Assembly (NCBI RefSeq): GCF_001401805.1
Contig: NZ_LKDW01000002.1
Span: 1-64,000, forward strand
Length of the DNA stretch: 64,000 nt
Direction: 5' to 3'
Source: Pseudoalteromonas sp. P1-25
GTDB lineage: Bacteria; Pseudomonadota; Gammaproteobacteria; Enterobacterales; Alteromonadaceae
The notes under the pieces are model-generated. The model made no database searches. It was given only the letters and a program-made list of their open reading frames with translations, and was not told the origin of the DNA. Below are positions 9,524 through 17,832 of this stretch, piece after piece (position 1 is the stretch's first letter; the number at the start of each line of letters is the position of its first letter). Position numbers and translations under genes: made by a program.

Positions 9524-10132
9524 ATGTTTTTAGATTTAACACAAAACACGCAGCACAATGTTTACTCTTATTTAGTTGGGGGTATTAGCCCACGGCCGAT
9601 TGCTTGGGTAAGCACACTTAGTAAGGAGGGAATTGCTAATATTGCCCCGTATTCTTTCTTTACAGTGGCCAGCTGTAACCCCCCAGTGTTGAGCGTGACT
9701 CAAGTAAACCCACGCGACAAAGCCAATAAAGACACGCTTTTAAACCTTCAAGCCACTAACAGCTGCGTGGTTAATATTGTTAGTGAAGAGCTAGTCGAGA
9801 AAATGAATCAAAGTTGCGCTAACTATCCGCATAATGTGAGTGAATTTGAGGCGGCGAATATTGAATCAGTTGCTAGTACACAGGTTGCAGCCCTAGGCGT
9901 TGCAACGGCTAAAGTAAGATACGAATGTACTTTAAGAGAAATTATTCAAATAAGCGACGAACCCGGTGGCGGCAAAGTTATGCTGCTCAACGTGGTAGGA
10001 ATTTATATTGATGATAAGGTGTTAGTGAATGGCTATATAGACCCCACGCGTTTAAACAGCGTAGGCAAAATGGGTGGAGACTACTTTAGCTCTACCAAAG
10101 ATAAATTTGTACTAAAGCGGCCACAATTGTAA
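9524..10132 (+). CDS. Flavin reductase family protein (FMN-binding split barrel)
   Basis: A 202-residue protein of the DIM6/NTAB flavin reductase-like family. The signature near the start, [18 protein letters not shown], and [20 protein letters not shown] form the FMN-binding split barrel. Members reduce or bind flavin for partner oxidoreductases; the partner is not evident here. It is divergent from the photolyase gene, leaving 84 bases for two promoters. The ATG follows AAAGGAGAAT, a strong ribosome binding site. Confidence 0.87.
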   Translation: MFLDLTQNTQHNVYSYLVGGISPRPIAWVSTLSKEGIANIAPYSFFTVASCNPPVLSVTQVNPRDKANKDTLLNLQATNSCVVNIVSEELVEKMNQSCANYPHNVSEFEAANIESVASTQVAALGVATAKVRYECTLREIIQISDEPGGGKVMLLNVVGIYIDDKVLVNGYIDPTRLNSVGKMGGDYFSSTKDKFVLKRPQL

Positions 10133-10203
10133 AATAACAGATTAACTTTATACACTTACTGTTAACTCATTAAGCGTTACTTATAAAAACAAATGGATAT
10201 TGA

Positions 10204-12132
10204 ATGTCTAAATTTTACCTCACTTTAGTACTTGCCCTACTTAGTTTTAGTTGTCTCTCAGCGCCTGATAAAAAGTTACCCATAGAAGCGTTTGCTGGCT
10301 TAAAAAGCATAAGCCAAGTTAAGCTCTCACCTGATGGAAATAACATTGCGTATGTAAAAAACCTTGATGGCGATTTAGTTTTAATGGTGCAGAGCCTTAC
10401 AACGGGCAAGGGCAAGCCGATTATTAAATCGGATAATCATACTGTATTTTTTGACTGGTTTAGCTGGGCAAACAATAATGTGTTGTTATTGGGTGCACGA
10501 TACATTAAATATCAATTTGGTGGGGTTAAGTATACATCTACTTTAATGTATTCGTATAATTTAAGTGATGATAAAGGAATAAAACTGGCTTTTAGGGCAA
10601 ACAAAACACGTGATGAAAAGCAGCCCCAGTTTTCTGACCAAATTATTAGTTTTTTACCGGAGCAAGAAAATAAAATACTTGTGCAGGGGGATTTTAAAAT
10701 TGCCAATACCCCTGCTGTGTATGAGCTTGACCTAACTACTTTACGTAAAAAACAAATACAACGTGCTCGTGCAGATGTAACCAGTTGGTTTGCTGATAGG
10801 CAAGGCAAAGTTCGTATTGCTAAAAAAATGGATGAAACACAATTTACTTACGAGCTGTACAACGAGCAAAAAGAGTCGTGGCAAACACTATTTAGCTACG
10901 AAGTATTTAGTGAGCAAAGTATTTCGATACTTGGCTTTGATAAAGACCCTAATTTTTTATACATCACTGCGCTACATGAGGGACGTGAAGCATTATTTAA
11001 GCTTAATTTAACAACTAACAAACGTGAGCTCATTTTTAGCGATGATAAGTACGATGTAGATGGCGATATTTTTTACTCCCGTAAAACTGGTGAAGTTGCA
11101 GGCTTTACGCATTCTCAGTTAGAAGATGGTATTGCGTATTGGGATGAAGACTTAGATAAGTTACATCGTTCTTTACGAGCTTCATTACCTAAAGATTCAT
11201 TTGAAATGGATATTGTTAGCACCAGCGACGATCAACAAAAATATGTACTTTATGTCAGCTCAGATAAAACTTCAGGCGCCTACATGTTAGGTGACAGAAA
11301 GCGAGGAGACTTAACATTTTTTGCAGACGTTTACCCACACATTAATGAAAGCGTATTCGCCGGTAAAGAGCTCATTAGCTATAAAGCACGTGATGGGCTT
11401 GTTATAGAAGGCTACTTAACGCTGCCTGTTGGCTATGAGAAGGGCGATAAGTTACCCACTATTATATTTCCACATGGTGGGCCTATGGCGCGAGATTATG
11501 CAGGCTTTGACTATTGGACGGCGCTACTGGCATACAATGGTTACGCCGTGTTACAGCCTAACTTTCGTGGCTCAAGTGGTTATGGTTATGACTTTTTAAT
11601 GCAGTCGATCCAAGGTTTTGGTTTAGCCATGCAAGATGACTTACAAGATGGAGCTAACTGGTTAATAGACCAGGGGATTGCTCAGCCAGATAAAATTTGT
11701 ATTGGTGGCGCAAGCTACGGTGGGTATGCCGCCCTAATGGCTGTTATTAAACACCCTGAAACATTTAAATGTGCGGCAAGTTTTGCAGGGGTAACTGACC
11801 TTGAGCATATTGTGAGTAAAGCTCGATACTTTACAAACAAAGACATAGTAAGAAAACAGTTTGGAACAAATAGCGATAAGTTAGAGGCTAATTCTCCTGT
11901 TAACTTTGCAAAATCGATTAACAAACCAATTTTACTTATTCATGGCAGCGACGACAGCGTAGTACCTATTTATCACAGCCGAGAAATGGAAGATGAATTA
12001 GATGACGAAGATAAAGATGTTACTTACATTGAGCTAGAAGAGGGTGATCATTACTTGTCCTATCAGCCGCATAGAATTAAAACATTACAAGCGTTTCTCG
12101 ATTTTTTTGATAAGCATTTAAAAAACGATTGA
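10204..12132 (+). CDS. S9 family prolyl oligopeptidase, exported
   Basis: A 642-residue serine peptidase with a signal peptide (MSKFYLTLVLALLSFSCLSA), an N-terminal beta-propeller region (about 30-380) and a C-terminal alpha/beta-hydrolase domain. The catalytic triad can be placed: Ser504 in GGASYGGYAA, Asp584 in HGSDDSVVP and His616 in EGDHYLS. The oxyanion region FPHGGPMARD is intact. Such dipeptidyl/acylaminoacyl peptidases trim peptides in the periplasm of marine proteolytic bacteria. It is a single gene with its own terminator. Confidence 0.9.
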   Translation: MSKFYLTLVLALLSFSCLSAPDKKLPIEAFAGLKSISQVKLSPDGNNIAYVKNLDGDLVLMVQSLTTGKGKPIIKSDNHTVFFDWFSWANNNVLLLGARYIKYQFGGVKYTSTLMYSYNLSDDKGIKLAFRANKTRDEKQPQFSDQIISFLPEQENKILVQGDFKIANTPAVYELDLTTLRKKQIQRARADVTSWFADRQGKVRIAKKMDETQFTYELYNEQKESWQTLFSYEVFSEQSISILGFDKDPNFLYITALHEGREALFKLNLTTNKRELIFSDDKYDVDGDIFYSRKTGEVAGFTHSQLEDGIAYWDEDLDKLHRSLRASLPKDSFEMDIVSTSDDQQKYVLYVSSDKTSGAYMLGDRKRGDLTFFADVYPHINESVFAGKELISYKARDGLVIEGYLTLPVGYEKGDKLPTIIFPHGGPMARDYAGFDYWTALLAYNGYAVLQPNFRGSSGYGYDFLMQSIQGFGLAMQDDLQDGANWLIDQGIAQPDKICIGGASYGGYAALMAVIKHPETFKCAASFAGVTDLEHIVSKARYFTNKDIVRKQFGTNSDKLEANSPVNFAKSINKPILLIHGSDDSVVPIYHSREMEDELDDEDKDVTYIELEEGDHYLSYQPHRIKTLQAFLDFFDKHLKND

Positions 12133-12136
12133 TAAC

Positions 12137-12161
12137 AAAGGCGACTTAGGTCGCCTTTTTT
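12137..12161 (+). terminator. Rho-independent terminator
   Basis: AAAGGCGAC pairs with GTCGCCTTT across TTAG, followed by a T-run, right after the S9 peptidase stop codon. Confidence 0.88.
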
Positions 12162-12267
12162 GATCTTAAATTTCTAAATAATGCACATTGTTTGCACTTT
12201 TACTTGTTAACATTGTACGTTGTTATTAAAGGCGCTATTTATAAGTCGCTATAATAGAACACACAGT

Positions 12268-12284
12268 TAATACAATTGGTATTA
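12268..12284. repeat. Possible relic of the MITE-like repeat (fused ends)
   Basis: TAATACAATTGGTATTA reads like the two ends of the 47.7-kb repeat (TAATACCAATT and AATTGGTATTA) joined head to head. It may be a scar left after loss of the interior, or chance similarity; it is short. Confidence 0.35.
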
Positions 12285-12289
12285 CAGGC

Positions 12290-12322
12290 TATTCTTAAAA
12301 GTGCTTAGAGCTTTTAAGAATA
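12290..12322. repeat. Perfect 12-bp inverted repeat upstream of the sensor kinase
   Basis: TATTCTTAAAAG (12290-12301) and CTTTTAAGAATA (12311-12322) are perfect reverse complements with a nine-base spacer. It lies 71 bases upstream of the kinase start codon and well beyond the previous terminator, so it is placed to act as an operator or leader hairpin. There is no T-run. Confidence 0.5.
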
Positions 12323-12393
12323 CGTTTTAGCGGTAAAAAAATACGTAATAAATAATAGCTCAAATGCTTTAGAGTCAGGTTTATAGAAAATAA

Positions 12394-13848
12394 ATGAAAA
12401 TTCATAATAAACTTTTTTTAATATTATTTAGTTTTACTTTTAGCATTATTGCGGGGTTAGCTGTGCTTATTCAGTACAGTATTGGCCAAGGTGTTATTGA
12501 TTTTGTTAACGCTAAAGAAGTAAAAGCATTAGAGCCATTGGCAGTACAACTCGCTAATAAGTATGCGCAAACTCCCTCGTGGGATAAAATTATAGGTAAC
12601 GATCAGCGCTTTTTAAGGTTGGTTGAATCGCAATTGCAATCAAGTCAGTTTTTACCTAGTTTACGCGATATGCCACAGCGCCCAGAAATTCGCGGCGAAC
12701 GCAGACCCAGGCCCCCACAGCATTTGGCGCAGCGCGATCGTCGCCCACCGCCTGAGCATGCCGCGCACTATGCACTACTTGATGAAAACCAGCAGCGTAT
12801 TTTTGGTAAATTATTTGATGATTTAAAGTACATTAAAACGCCCATAGAGCTTGAAGGTAAAACAATTGCTTATCTTGCTGTTTCAAAAAGAAAAAGCCTA
12901 GCAGATGGGTACGAGCTTGATTTTTTAAAGCAGCAAACTAACTATTTATGGCTTATTGCGTTAACCGCAGGGCTACTTACCTTAATGTTGTCTTTTTTAT
13001 TAGCAAGGCACTTAGTTGGCCCTGTAAAGCAAATAGCCAGCGGTATGCACAAGCTTACTAAAGGGCAGTACAGCACAAAGCTTTTATTAGATAGAAAAGA
13101 CGAGCTGGGCCAGCTTAGTGAAGATTTTAACACCTTGGCCTTTACGCTTGCTAAGGATGAGCAAGTACGTAAACGTTGGCTTGCAAATATTTCTCATGAA
13201 CTAAGAACGCCCATGAGCATTTTACTCGGTGAGCTTGAAGCTATGTTGCTTGGGATACGTGAACCAAATAATAAAAATATTAGTTCTGCTAACGATGAAG
13301 CGCTGCATTTAAAGCGCTTGATAGACGACTTACACATGCTAAACAGTGCCGAGTTAGGTGGCATGCATTACACCATGGAAGCAACCGATGTAGGCTACTT
13401 ACTTAACTCCATAGAGCAAAAATACCATGTTATTTTTAAGCAGCACGCTATTAATTTTTACCTTCTTAATAGCGCTAACAACACCACAGTAAACGCAGAT
13501 AAAACACGTATACTGCAATTATTAGATAATATATTAATGAATGCGGTTCATTACGCGCAGTGTACAACTATTTCTTTAAGTGCCAATAACGTAAATATAA
13601 AAGACCAAGCCTATTTAGAGCTTATAATAGAAGATAATGGGATAGGTGTTGAGCAAACGCATTTATCGCATTTGTTTGAATATTTATACCGTGTAGACAG
13701 CTCTCGCAACCGCCAAGAGGGAGGCTCTGGTTTAGGTTTGTCCATTTGTCAGCATATCGTTAAAGGTCATAATGGCGAAATAGCGGCTGAAAAAGCCAGT
13801 ATTGGTGGGCTTGGCATTGTTATTAAATTACCCTTATTAGTTCAGTAG
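12394..13848 (+). CDS. Sensor histidine kinase, BaeS-like, with Pro/Arg-rich periplasmic segment
   Basis: A 484-residue membrane kinase: first helix about 5-30, periplasmic domain to about 180, second helix about 182-205, HAMP about 205-258, dimerisation/phosphoacceptor helix with H268 in NISHELRTPMS, then the ATPase domain with N box (ILMNAVHYAQ) and GSGLGLSICQHIV. It autophosphorylates and donates to the regulator nine bases downstream. The periplasmic part carries an unusual segment (RGERRPRPPQ ... RDRRPPPEH, about 99-124) that is very rich in Arg and Pro, perhaps a ligand-binding or partner-binding loop. The input signal is unknown. Confidence 0.92.
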   Translation: MKIHNKLFLILFSFTFSIIAGLAVLIQYSIGQGVIDFVNAKEVKALEPLAVQLANKYAQTPSWDKIIGNDQRFLRLVESQLQSSQFLPSLRDMPQRPEIRGERRPRPPQHLAQRDRRPPPEHAAHYALLDENQQRIFGKLFDDLKYIKTPIELEGKTIAYLAVSKRKSLADGYELDFLKQQTNYLWLIALTAGLLTLMLSFLLARHLVGPVKQIASGMHKLTKGQYSTKLLLDRKDELGQLSEDFNTLAFTLAKDEQVRKRWLANISHELRTPMSILLGELEAMLLGIREPNNKNISSANDEALHLKRLIDDLHMLNSAELGGMHYTMEATDVGYLLNSIEQKYHVIFKQHAINFYLLNSANNTTVNADKTRILQLLDNILMNAVHYAQCTTISLSANNVNIKDQAYLELIIEDNGIGVEQTHLSHLFEYLYRVDSSRNRQEGGSGLGLSICQHIVKGHNGEIAAEKASIGGLGIVIKLPLLVQ

Positions 13849-13857
13849 AGGATAAAT

Positions 13858-14532
13858 ATGAGTGAGCAAATACTCATTGTTGAAGATGAAATAAAACTTG
13901 CCAATTTAATGAGCGACTTTTTAACAAGTCATCATTATCAAACGCACCTTATTCATCATGGTGATGAGGTACTTAGCTGGCTTGAAAGTAACAAGCCAAG
14001 TGTTATTTTATTGGATATTATGCTGCCAGGGCAAAGCGGTATAGAGCTGTGCAAAGCGATAAGAAAGTTCTCTAATGTGCCCATTATTATGGTTTCGGCA
14101 AAGGTAGAGGAGATTGACCGATTGCTTGGGCTAGAATTGGGCGCCGATGATTATATTTGTAAACCGTTTAGCTATGCTGAGTTGGTGGCGCGTGTAAAAG
14201 CAATTTTAAGGCGTGTGAATAGCACAAAAGAGCCTGTAAATAATGCCATGACACTGGATGAAAGTACTTACAGTGTTAACTATAAAAATAGCAGTATAGA
14301 ACTAACTAATTTTGAATTTCAGCTATTTAAGCCTTTGTATTCAAATCCTAACCGAATTTACTCACGCGATAGCTTAATGGACACCATGTACGCAGACCAA
14401 CGTATAGTTAGCCACCGCACTATAGACAGCCACATAAAAAAATTACGTAAAAAGCTGGATGAAGTAACGCAAACCGAAAGCGTTATTCAGTCGGTTTACG
14501 GGGTGGGCTATCGGTTTGTTCATCCTCAATAG
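13858..14532 (+). CDS. OmpR-family response regulator, BaeR-like
   Basis: A 224-residue DNA-binding regulator. The receiver domain has the acidic pocket VEDE near residue 9, phospho-acceptor D53 in LLDIMLPGQSG and the conserved Lys in CKPFSYAEL. The C-terminal winged helix (about 130-224) ends IQSVYGVGYRFVHP, typical of OmpR/PhoB proteins. It follows the kinase by nine bases with GAGGATAA as ribosome binding site, so the pair is one operon. Likely targets include its own operon and perhaps the nearby EF-hand genes. Confidence 0.92.
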   Translation: MSEQILIVEDEIKLANLMSDFLTSHHYQTHLIHHGDEVLSWLESNKPSVILLDIMLPGQSGIELCKAIRKFSNVPIIMVSAKVEEIDRLLGLELGADDYICKPFSYAELVARVKAILRRVNSTKEPVNNAMTLDESTYSVNYKNSSIELTNFEFQLFKPLYSNPNRIYSRDSLMDTMYADQRIVSHRTIDSHIKKLRKKLDEVTQTESVIQSVYGVGYRFVHPQ

Positions 14533-14550
14533 CTAAAAGTGAGCGCAGCT

Positions 14551-15405
14551 TTACTCATCATCTGCATTTTTAATACGTTCTAAACGGTCGAACTCTTCGT
14601 ATTCGGCCGCTTGTATTTCATCTAGCACAGCATCTACATCTGCAACTTCGCTACTGTCTTCAAATTCCCCGCTGAGCACCGTGTTTGGCGTTAAGCTGGC
14701 CTCTTCAAACAGTGCCCACATTTCTTTTGCGTATTGGGTTTTTAAAAGGCTAGGTGCAAACTGCGCATAATAACGGCGTATGTTGTTTACATCGCGCGTA
14801 AACATTGCTTGCGCACTGTTATTAGCCGCGGCGTTTACAGCTTGCGGAAGGTCAATAATGACAGGCCCTTTATTATCAACAAGTACGTTAAATTCCGATA
14901 AGTCACCGTGGATAATACCCGCGCACAGCATTAATTTAATATAATGAATCATCATACTGTACTGCTCAATAGCGTGTTGCTGCGTAAGGCTCACATGCCC
15001 TAACTGAGGAGCAACATCACCGTCTTCATCGCACACAAGCTCCATTAACAATACGCCATCAATACAGTAATAAGTGTCGGGAACTCTGACGCCAGCACGT
15101 GATAAACGGCTAAGCGCGTCTACCTCTGCATTTTGCCAAATTTCCTCTTCTAGTTGCCGCCCATAACTAGAGCGTTTACCCATGGCACGGGCTTGGCGTC
15201 CGCCTCTCACTTTTCGACCTTCTTGATACTGTGCGGCTTTTTTAAAGCTGCGTTTAACGGCTTCTTTGTAGACTTTAGCACAGCGAATTTCGCCACCGCT
15301 GCGTACCACAAATACATCCGCTTCTTTGCCGCTCATTAAGCGGCTTATCACTTCATCAATTAGGCCATCATCAACGAGTGGCTGGAGGCGTTTAGGTATT
15401 TTCAC
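14551..15405 (-). CDS. RIO1-like serine protein kinase (PA4780 family)
   Basis: A 284-residue atypical protein kinase. The P-loop equivalent is SGKEADVFVV (25-34), the ATP-binding Lys is K44 in CAKVYKEAVKRSF, the catalytic loop is HGDLSEFNVLV with D168 and N173, and the metal-binding Asp is D185 in VIIDLPQAV. These are all intact, so it should be active. An acidic C-terminal tail (EFEDSSEVADVDAVLDE...) follows. Bacterial RIO kinases are widespread but poorly characterised; ribosome or stress roles are suspected from the archaeal and eukaryotic relatives. It converges with the response regulator gene, leaving only 18 bases. Confidence 0.9.
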   Translation of the reverse strand: MKIPKRLQPLVDDGLIDEVISRLMSGKEADVFVVRSGGEIRCAKVYKEAVKRSFKKAAQYQEGRKVRGGRQARAMGKRSSYGRQLEEEIWQNAEVDALSRLSRAGVRVPDTYYCIDGVLLMELVCDEDGDVAPQLGHVSLTQQHAIEQYSMMIHYIKLMLCAGIIHGDLSEFNVLVDNKGPVIIDLPQAVNAAANNSAQAMFTRDVNNIRRYYAQFAPSLLKTQYAKEMWALFEEASLTPNTVLSGEFEDSSEVADVDAVLDEIQAAEYEEFDRLERIKNADDE

Positions 15406-15658
15406 TGCGATACAACTAGTAAAATTGGAAGATTAAACATGTATGTTTATAAGCCCTTAGTATGTTAGCTCTCAAAAACGTGTTGAAAGTGGTTTTAGGT
15501 AATTAGTTATCACAATAACCGAAATACCGAATAAGGTAAAAATAACATGATAAAAATCAGCTTTATTTTTATTTCCTTATTTTTTGCACAATGTTTGCGC
15601 TTTTTAGGCGTACTTTATATTCATACCCTTTATTAATAGCTAACCCAAGGTGACCACG

Positions 15659-15934
15659 ATGAAGCATTTCTCTACTTTTGCCGTTGCTGCATTATTATCT
15701 ATGGCTTTTTCAGCCAATGTTGCAGCCCGAGGCGGTGATAACCCACCACCTAAACCTGACTTTTCGAGCATAGATGCAAATGGTGACGGTGTGATTAGCC
15801 TTGCAGAATTTAGTGAAAGTGCGCCACCGCAAGGCGATGCGCAAACTATTTTTGATGCTATAGATGCCGATGGGAATGGCGAAATTAGCGAACAAGAATT
15901 AAGTGAACACAAGCCACCACGCCGCGCACGTTAA
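15659..15934 (+). CDS. Secreted EF-hand calcium-binding protein
   Basis: A 91-residue exported protein: signal peptide MKHFSTFAVAALLSMAFSANVAA, then two canonical EF-hand loops, DANGDGVISLAE (39-50) and DADGNGEISEQE (69-80), with all Ca ligands in place. Proline-rich stretches (NPPPKPD, APPQGD, KPPRRAR) flank the loops. The ATG at 15659 is at better distance from AAGG than the in-frame GTG at 15650. Calcium binding in the periplasm is likely. It is followed 11 bases later by the Pro-rich protein gene, so the two form an operon. Confidence 0.85.
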   Translation: MKHFSTFAVAALLSMAFSANVAARGGDNPPPKPDFSSIDANGDGVISLAEFSESAPPQGDAQTIFDAIDADGNGEISEQELSEHKPPRRAR

Positions 15935-15945
15935 GGAAGAAAAAA

Positions 15946-16398
15946 ATGATCAACAGTATTGGTAGCTCAGCGAGTTTTATGGCTCAACAATCGAGTCAAG
16001 TAAGTGCTTTAACCACAGAGCAAACTGAGTTTGTTAAAGAAACACTGGCAGAATTTGATGCACAAAACCTAAGCACAGAAGATGCGCAAAGTATTCAAGC
16101 CGCATTTGAAGAGCAGGGGATCTCGCCTACAAAAGAGTTAGCGGATTTAATGAGCGAACTTGATTTTGACGCTAAAAGTATTGGCGATGCAGGACGTCCT
16201 GAAGGGCAGCGTCCGCCACCGCCGCCACAAAACGCGCTAGAATCTGTTGATACTGACGAAGTGGTTAGCTACTTAGATGAGTTATTAACTGAGTATTCAA
16301 GCCAGCTATCAGATGAAGATAAAGAATCAATTCTTTCATCGGTACAAGAAAAATTTGGCTTAAGTGAAGGCGATTCACTGCTAAATGTAACAGCTTAG
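15946..16398 (+). CDS. Conserved hypothetical acidic protein with poly-proline stretch
   Basis: I do not recognise this 150-residue protein. It starts MINSIGSSASFMAQQSSQVS without a signal peptide, is acidic and helical, and has a RPEGQRPPPPPQ linker (about 86-97) between two helical segments. The repeated pattern SxEDxxSIxxAFEEQG and SDEDKESILSSVQEKFG resembles degenerate EF-hand-like or calmodulin-like helices but lacks the metal ligands. The start follows AAGGAAGAAAAA. It shares an operon with the EF-hand protein, so a joint calcium-linked role is possible. Confidence 0.7.
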   Translation: MINSIGSSASFMAQQSSQVSALTTEQTEFVKETLAEFDAQNLSTEDAQSIQAAFEEQGISPTKELADLMSELDFDAKSIGDAGRPEGQRPPPPPQNALESVDTDEVVSYLDELLTEYSSQLSDEDKESILSSVQEKFGLSEGDSLLNVTA

Positions 16399-16448
16399 GT
16401 GTTATAACTTGAGGTAAAGCTGAGCGTTTATCCTTAGGTCTTAAGTCC

Positions 16449-16480
16449 AAAGCCCGGCAATTATTTTGTTGGGCTTTTTT
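16449..16480 (+). terminator. Rho-independent terminator
   Basis: AAAGCCC pairs with GGGCTTT, with an extra CAA/TTG step in the stem, followed by a T-run. It ends the EF-hand operon. Confidence 0.75.
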
Positions 16481-16483
16481 ATT

Positions 16484-16529
16484 ATACCCATTCGCTTAAT
16501 TGATTACGTATTAGTGCGGATTGGGTTTA
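16484..16529. repeat. Short MITE-like remnant overlapping the MFS stop codon
   Basis: TATACCCATTCGCTTAATTG at the left resembles the inverted form of the right end of the 47.7-kb repeat (TAATACCAATTCGCTTAATT), and GCGGATTGGGTTTA at the right is its imperfect mirror. Only about 46 bases remain. The right end contains the stop codon of the MFS gene (16527-16529). Confidence 0.5.
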
Positions 16530-17828
16530 CTCTGCTTGAGGCAAAAAAATCGCGCTAATAGCACCTAATAAACCGAGTAGGCTATACAACAAAATAAGCT
16601 GTGCGGTTGATAAAAATGCATCTAAAAGCCCTATACTGCCTAACATTAGAAGCAAAATACCAATTATAGTATTGCTAACCGACACGTAATCGGTGCGTTT
16701 ATTGCCTTGTGCCATATCCACTAAATAGGTTTTACGCCCGAGCCGCACCCCTTGATGAGCAATACAAAGCAAAAAATAAAAACTAGGTATTACCCAAGCA
16801 TATTCAAACAGTTGGCTATACCATGAGGCTATTACAAACACGCTTACGCCATTTATGGTGACAAGTAACGCACTGATCACAAGCACCTTTTGGCTAGAAA
16901 AATCGCTAAGTCTTCCCCATATTGGCCCAGAAATTAAACTTGCTAAGCCAGACACGGCTAAAAATATTGCCAATAATGAAAATTCAAACTGTTGAGAGCT
17001 TGCTAAAATAATATAAAAAGGCGCGCTTAGGGCTGAGCAAAGTAAAAAGGCGCGGGTAATGACAAAGTGTGCAAATTGTTTATCTTGATAAAGCAGCTGT
17101 AATTTACTTAGCGCATTTAAAAAGCCATTTTTACCGCCTTGGGTCGCGCCTTTGTATTCGTTTATGCGGCTATAAAAAAGTGCAGCAGCAACCCACAAAA
17201 CGGCGCCTAAACTTAGCGCAATTAATACCGTATTTTGCTCTTTTTGCCCCGAAAAAAACCACATCATTAAACCAAAAGTAAGTGTTGCAAGTCCGGCAAT
17301 ACTTGCTGCCAGGCCACTAATATTACCTCGCTTTTTTTTAGGGATCACTTTACCTAATACATCTTTAGCAGCAATAGAGTTAAACCCGCGGGCGAGGCTA
17401 AAGAGCACCAACAGAGCTAAAATTGCATAGCCAGCTTGAGCGCCTTCTAGCACAAATGAAACACCCACCATAGCGCCAATACATAAAGCTTGGGCAAATG
17501 CACCACAAACCCATACCCACTTTCTCACAGGGCGTTGGCGGATAATATTGGCTATCGCTAATTGGGGTAATAAAGAGCCTGATTCTCTAATAGGCACAAG
17601 CCAGGCTATAAACGCGCTTGGTACGTTTAAGCTTTGCATTAACCAAGGTAGGGTTACTTTAGGATTGAGGAGGGCATCGGCAAATTTACTAAAAAGCTGG
17701 CTTGCTAATAAAAGAATAAAGTTACCAGCAACTTCTTTGCAGTCTTCATCGTTTATGTCTTTACAGGCACGTGCGTCTTCATCGTTATTAAGGCGTTTAT
17801 AGACTTGCTCTTTAGTGAGTTTTTTCAT
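16527..17828 (-). CDS. Major facilitator superfamily transporter
   Basis: A 433-residue membrane protein with about twelve helices, preceded by a charged N-terminal tail (MKKLTKEQVYKRLNNDEDARACKDINDEDCKEV). The loop after helices 4-5 contains KVIPKKKRGNISGL, in the position of the MFS signature loop. The substrate is unknown. It starts four bases after the GGDEF-EAL gene ends, so it is the second gene of that operon, suggesting that transport and c-di-GMP turnover are linked or at least co-expressed. The stop codon lies in a repeat remnant. Confidence 0.82.
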   Translation of the reverse strand: MKKLTKEQVYKRLNNDEDARACKDINDEDCKEVAGNFILLLASQLFSKFADALLNPKVTLPWLMQSLNVPSAFIAWLVPIRESGSLLPQLAIANIIRQRPVRKWVWVCGAFAQALCIGAMVGVSFVLEGAQAGYAILALLVLFSLARGFNSIAAKDVLGKVIPKKKRGNISGLAASIAGLATLTFGLMMWFFSGQKEQNTVLIALSLGAVLWVAAALFYSRINEYKGATQGGKNGFLNALSKLQLLYQDKQFAHFVITRAFLLCSALSAPFYIILASSQQFEFSLLAIFLAVSGLASLISGPIWGRLSDFSSQKVLVISALLVTINGVSVFVIASWYSQLFEYAWVIPSFYFLLCIAHQGVRLGRKTYLVDMAQGNKRTDYVSVSNTIIGILLLMLGSIGLLDAFLSTAQLILLYSLLGLLGAISAIFLPQAE

Positions 17829-17832
17829 ATTG

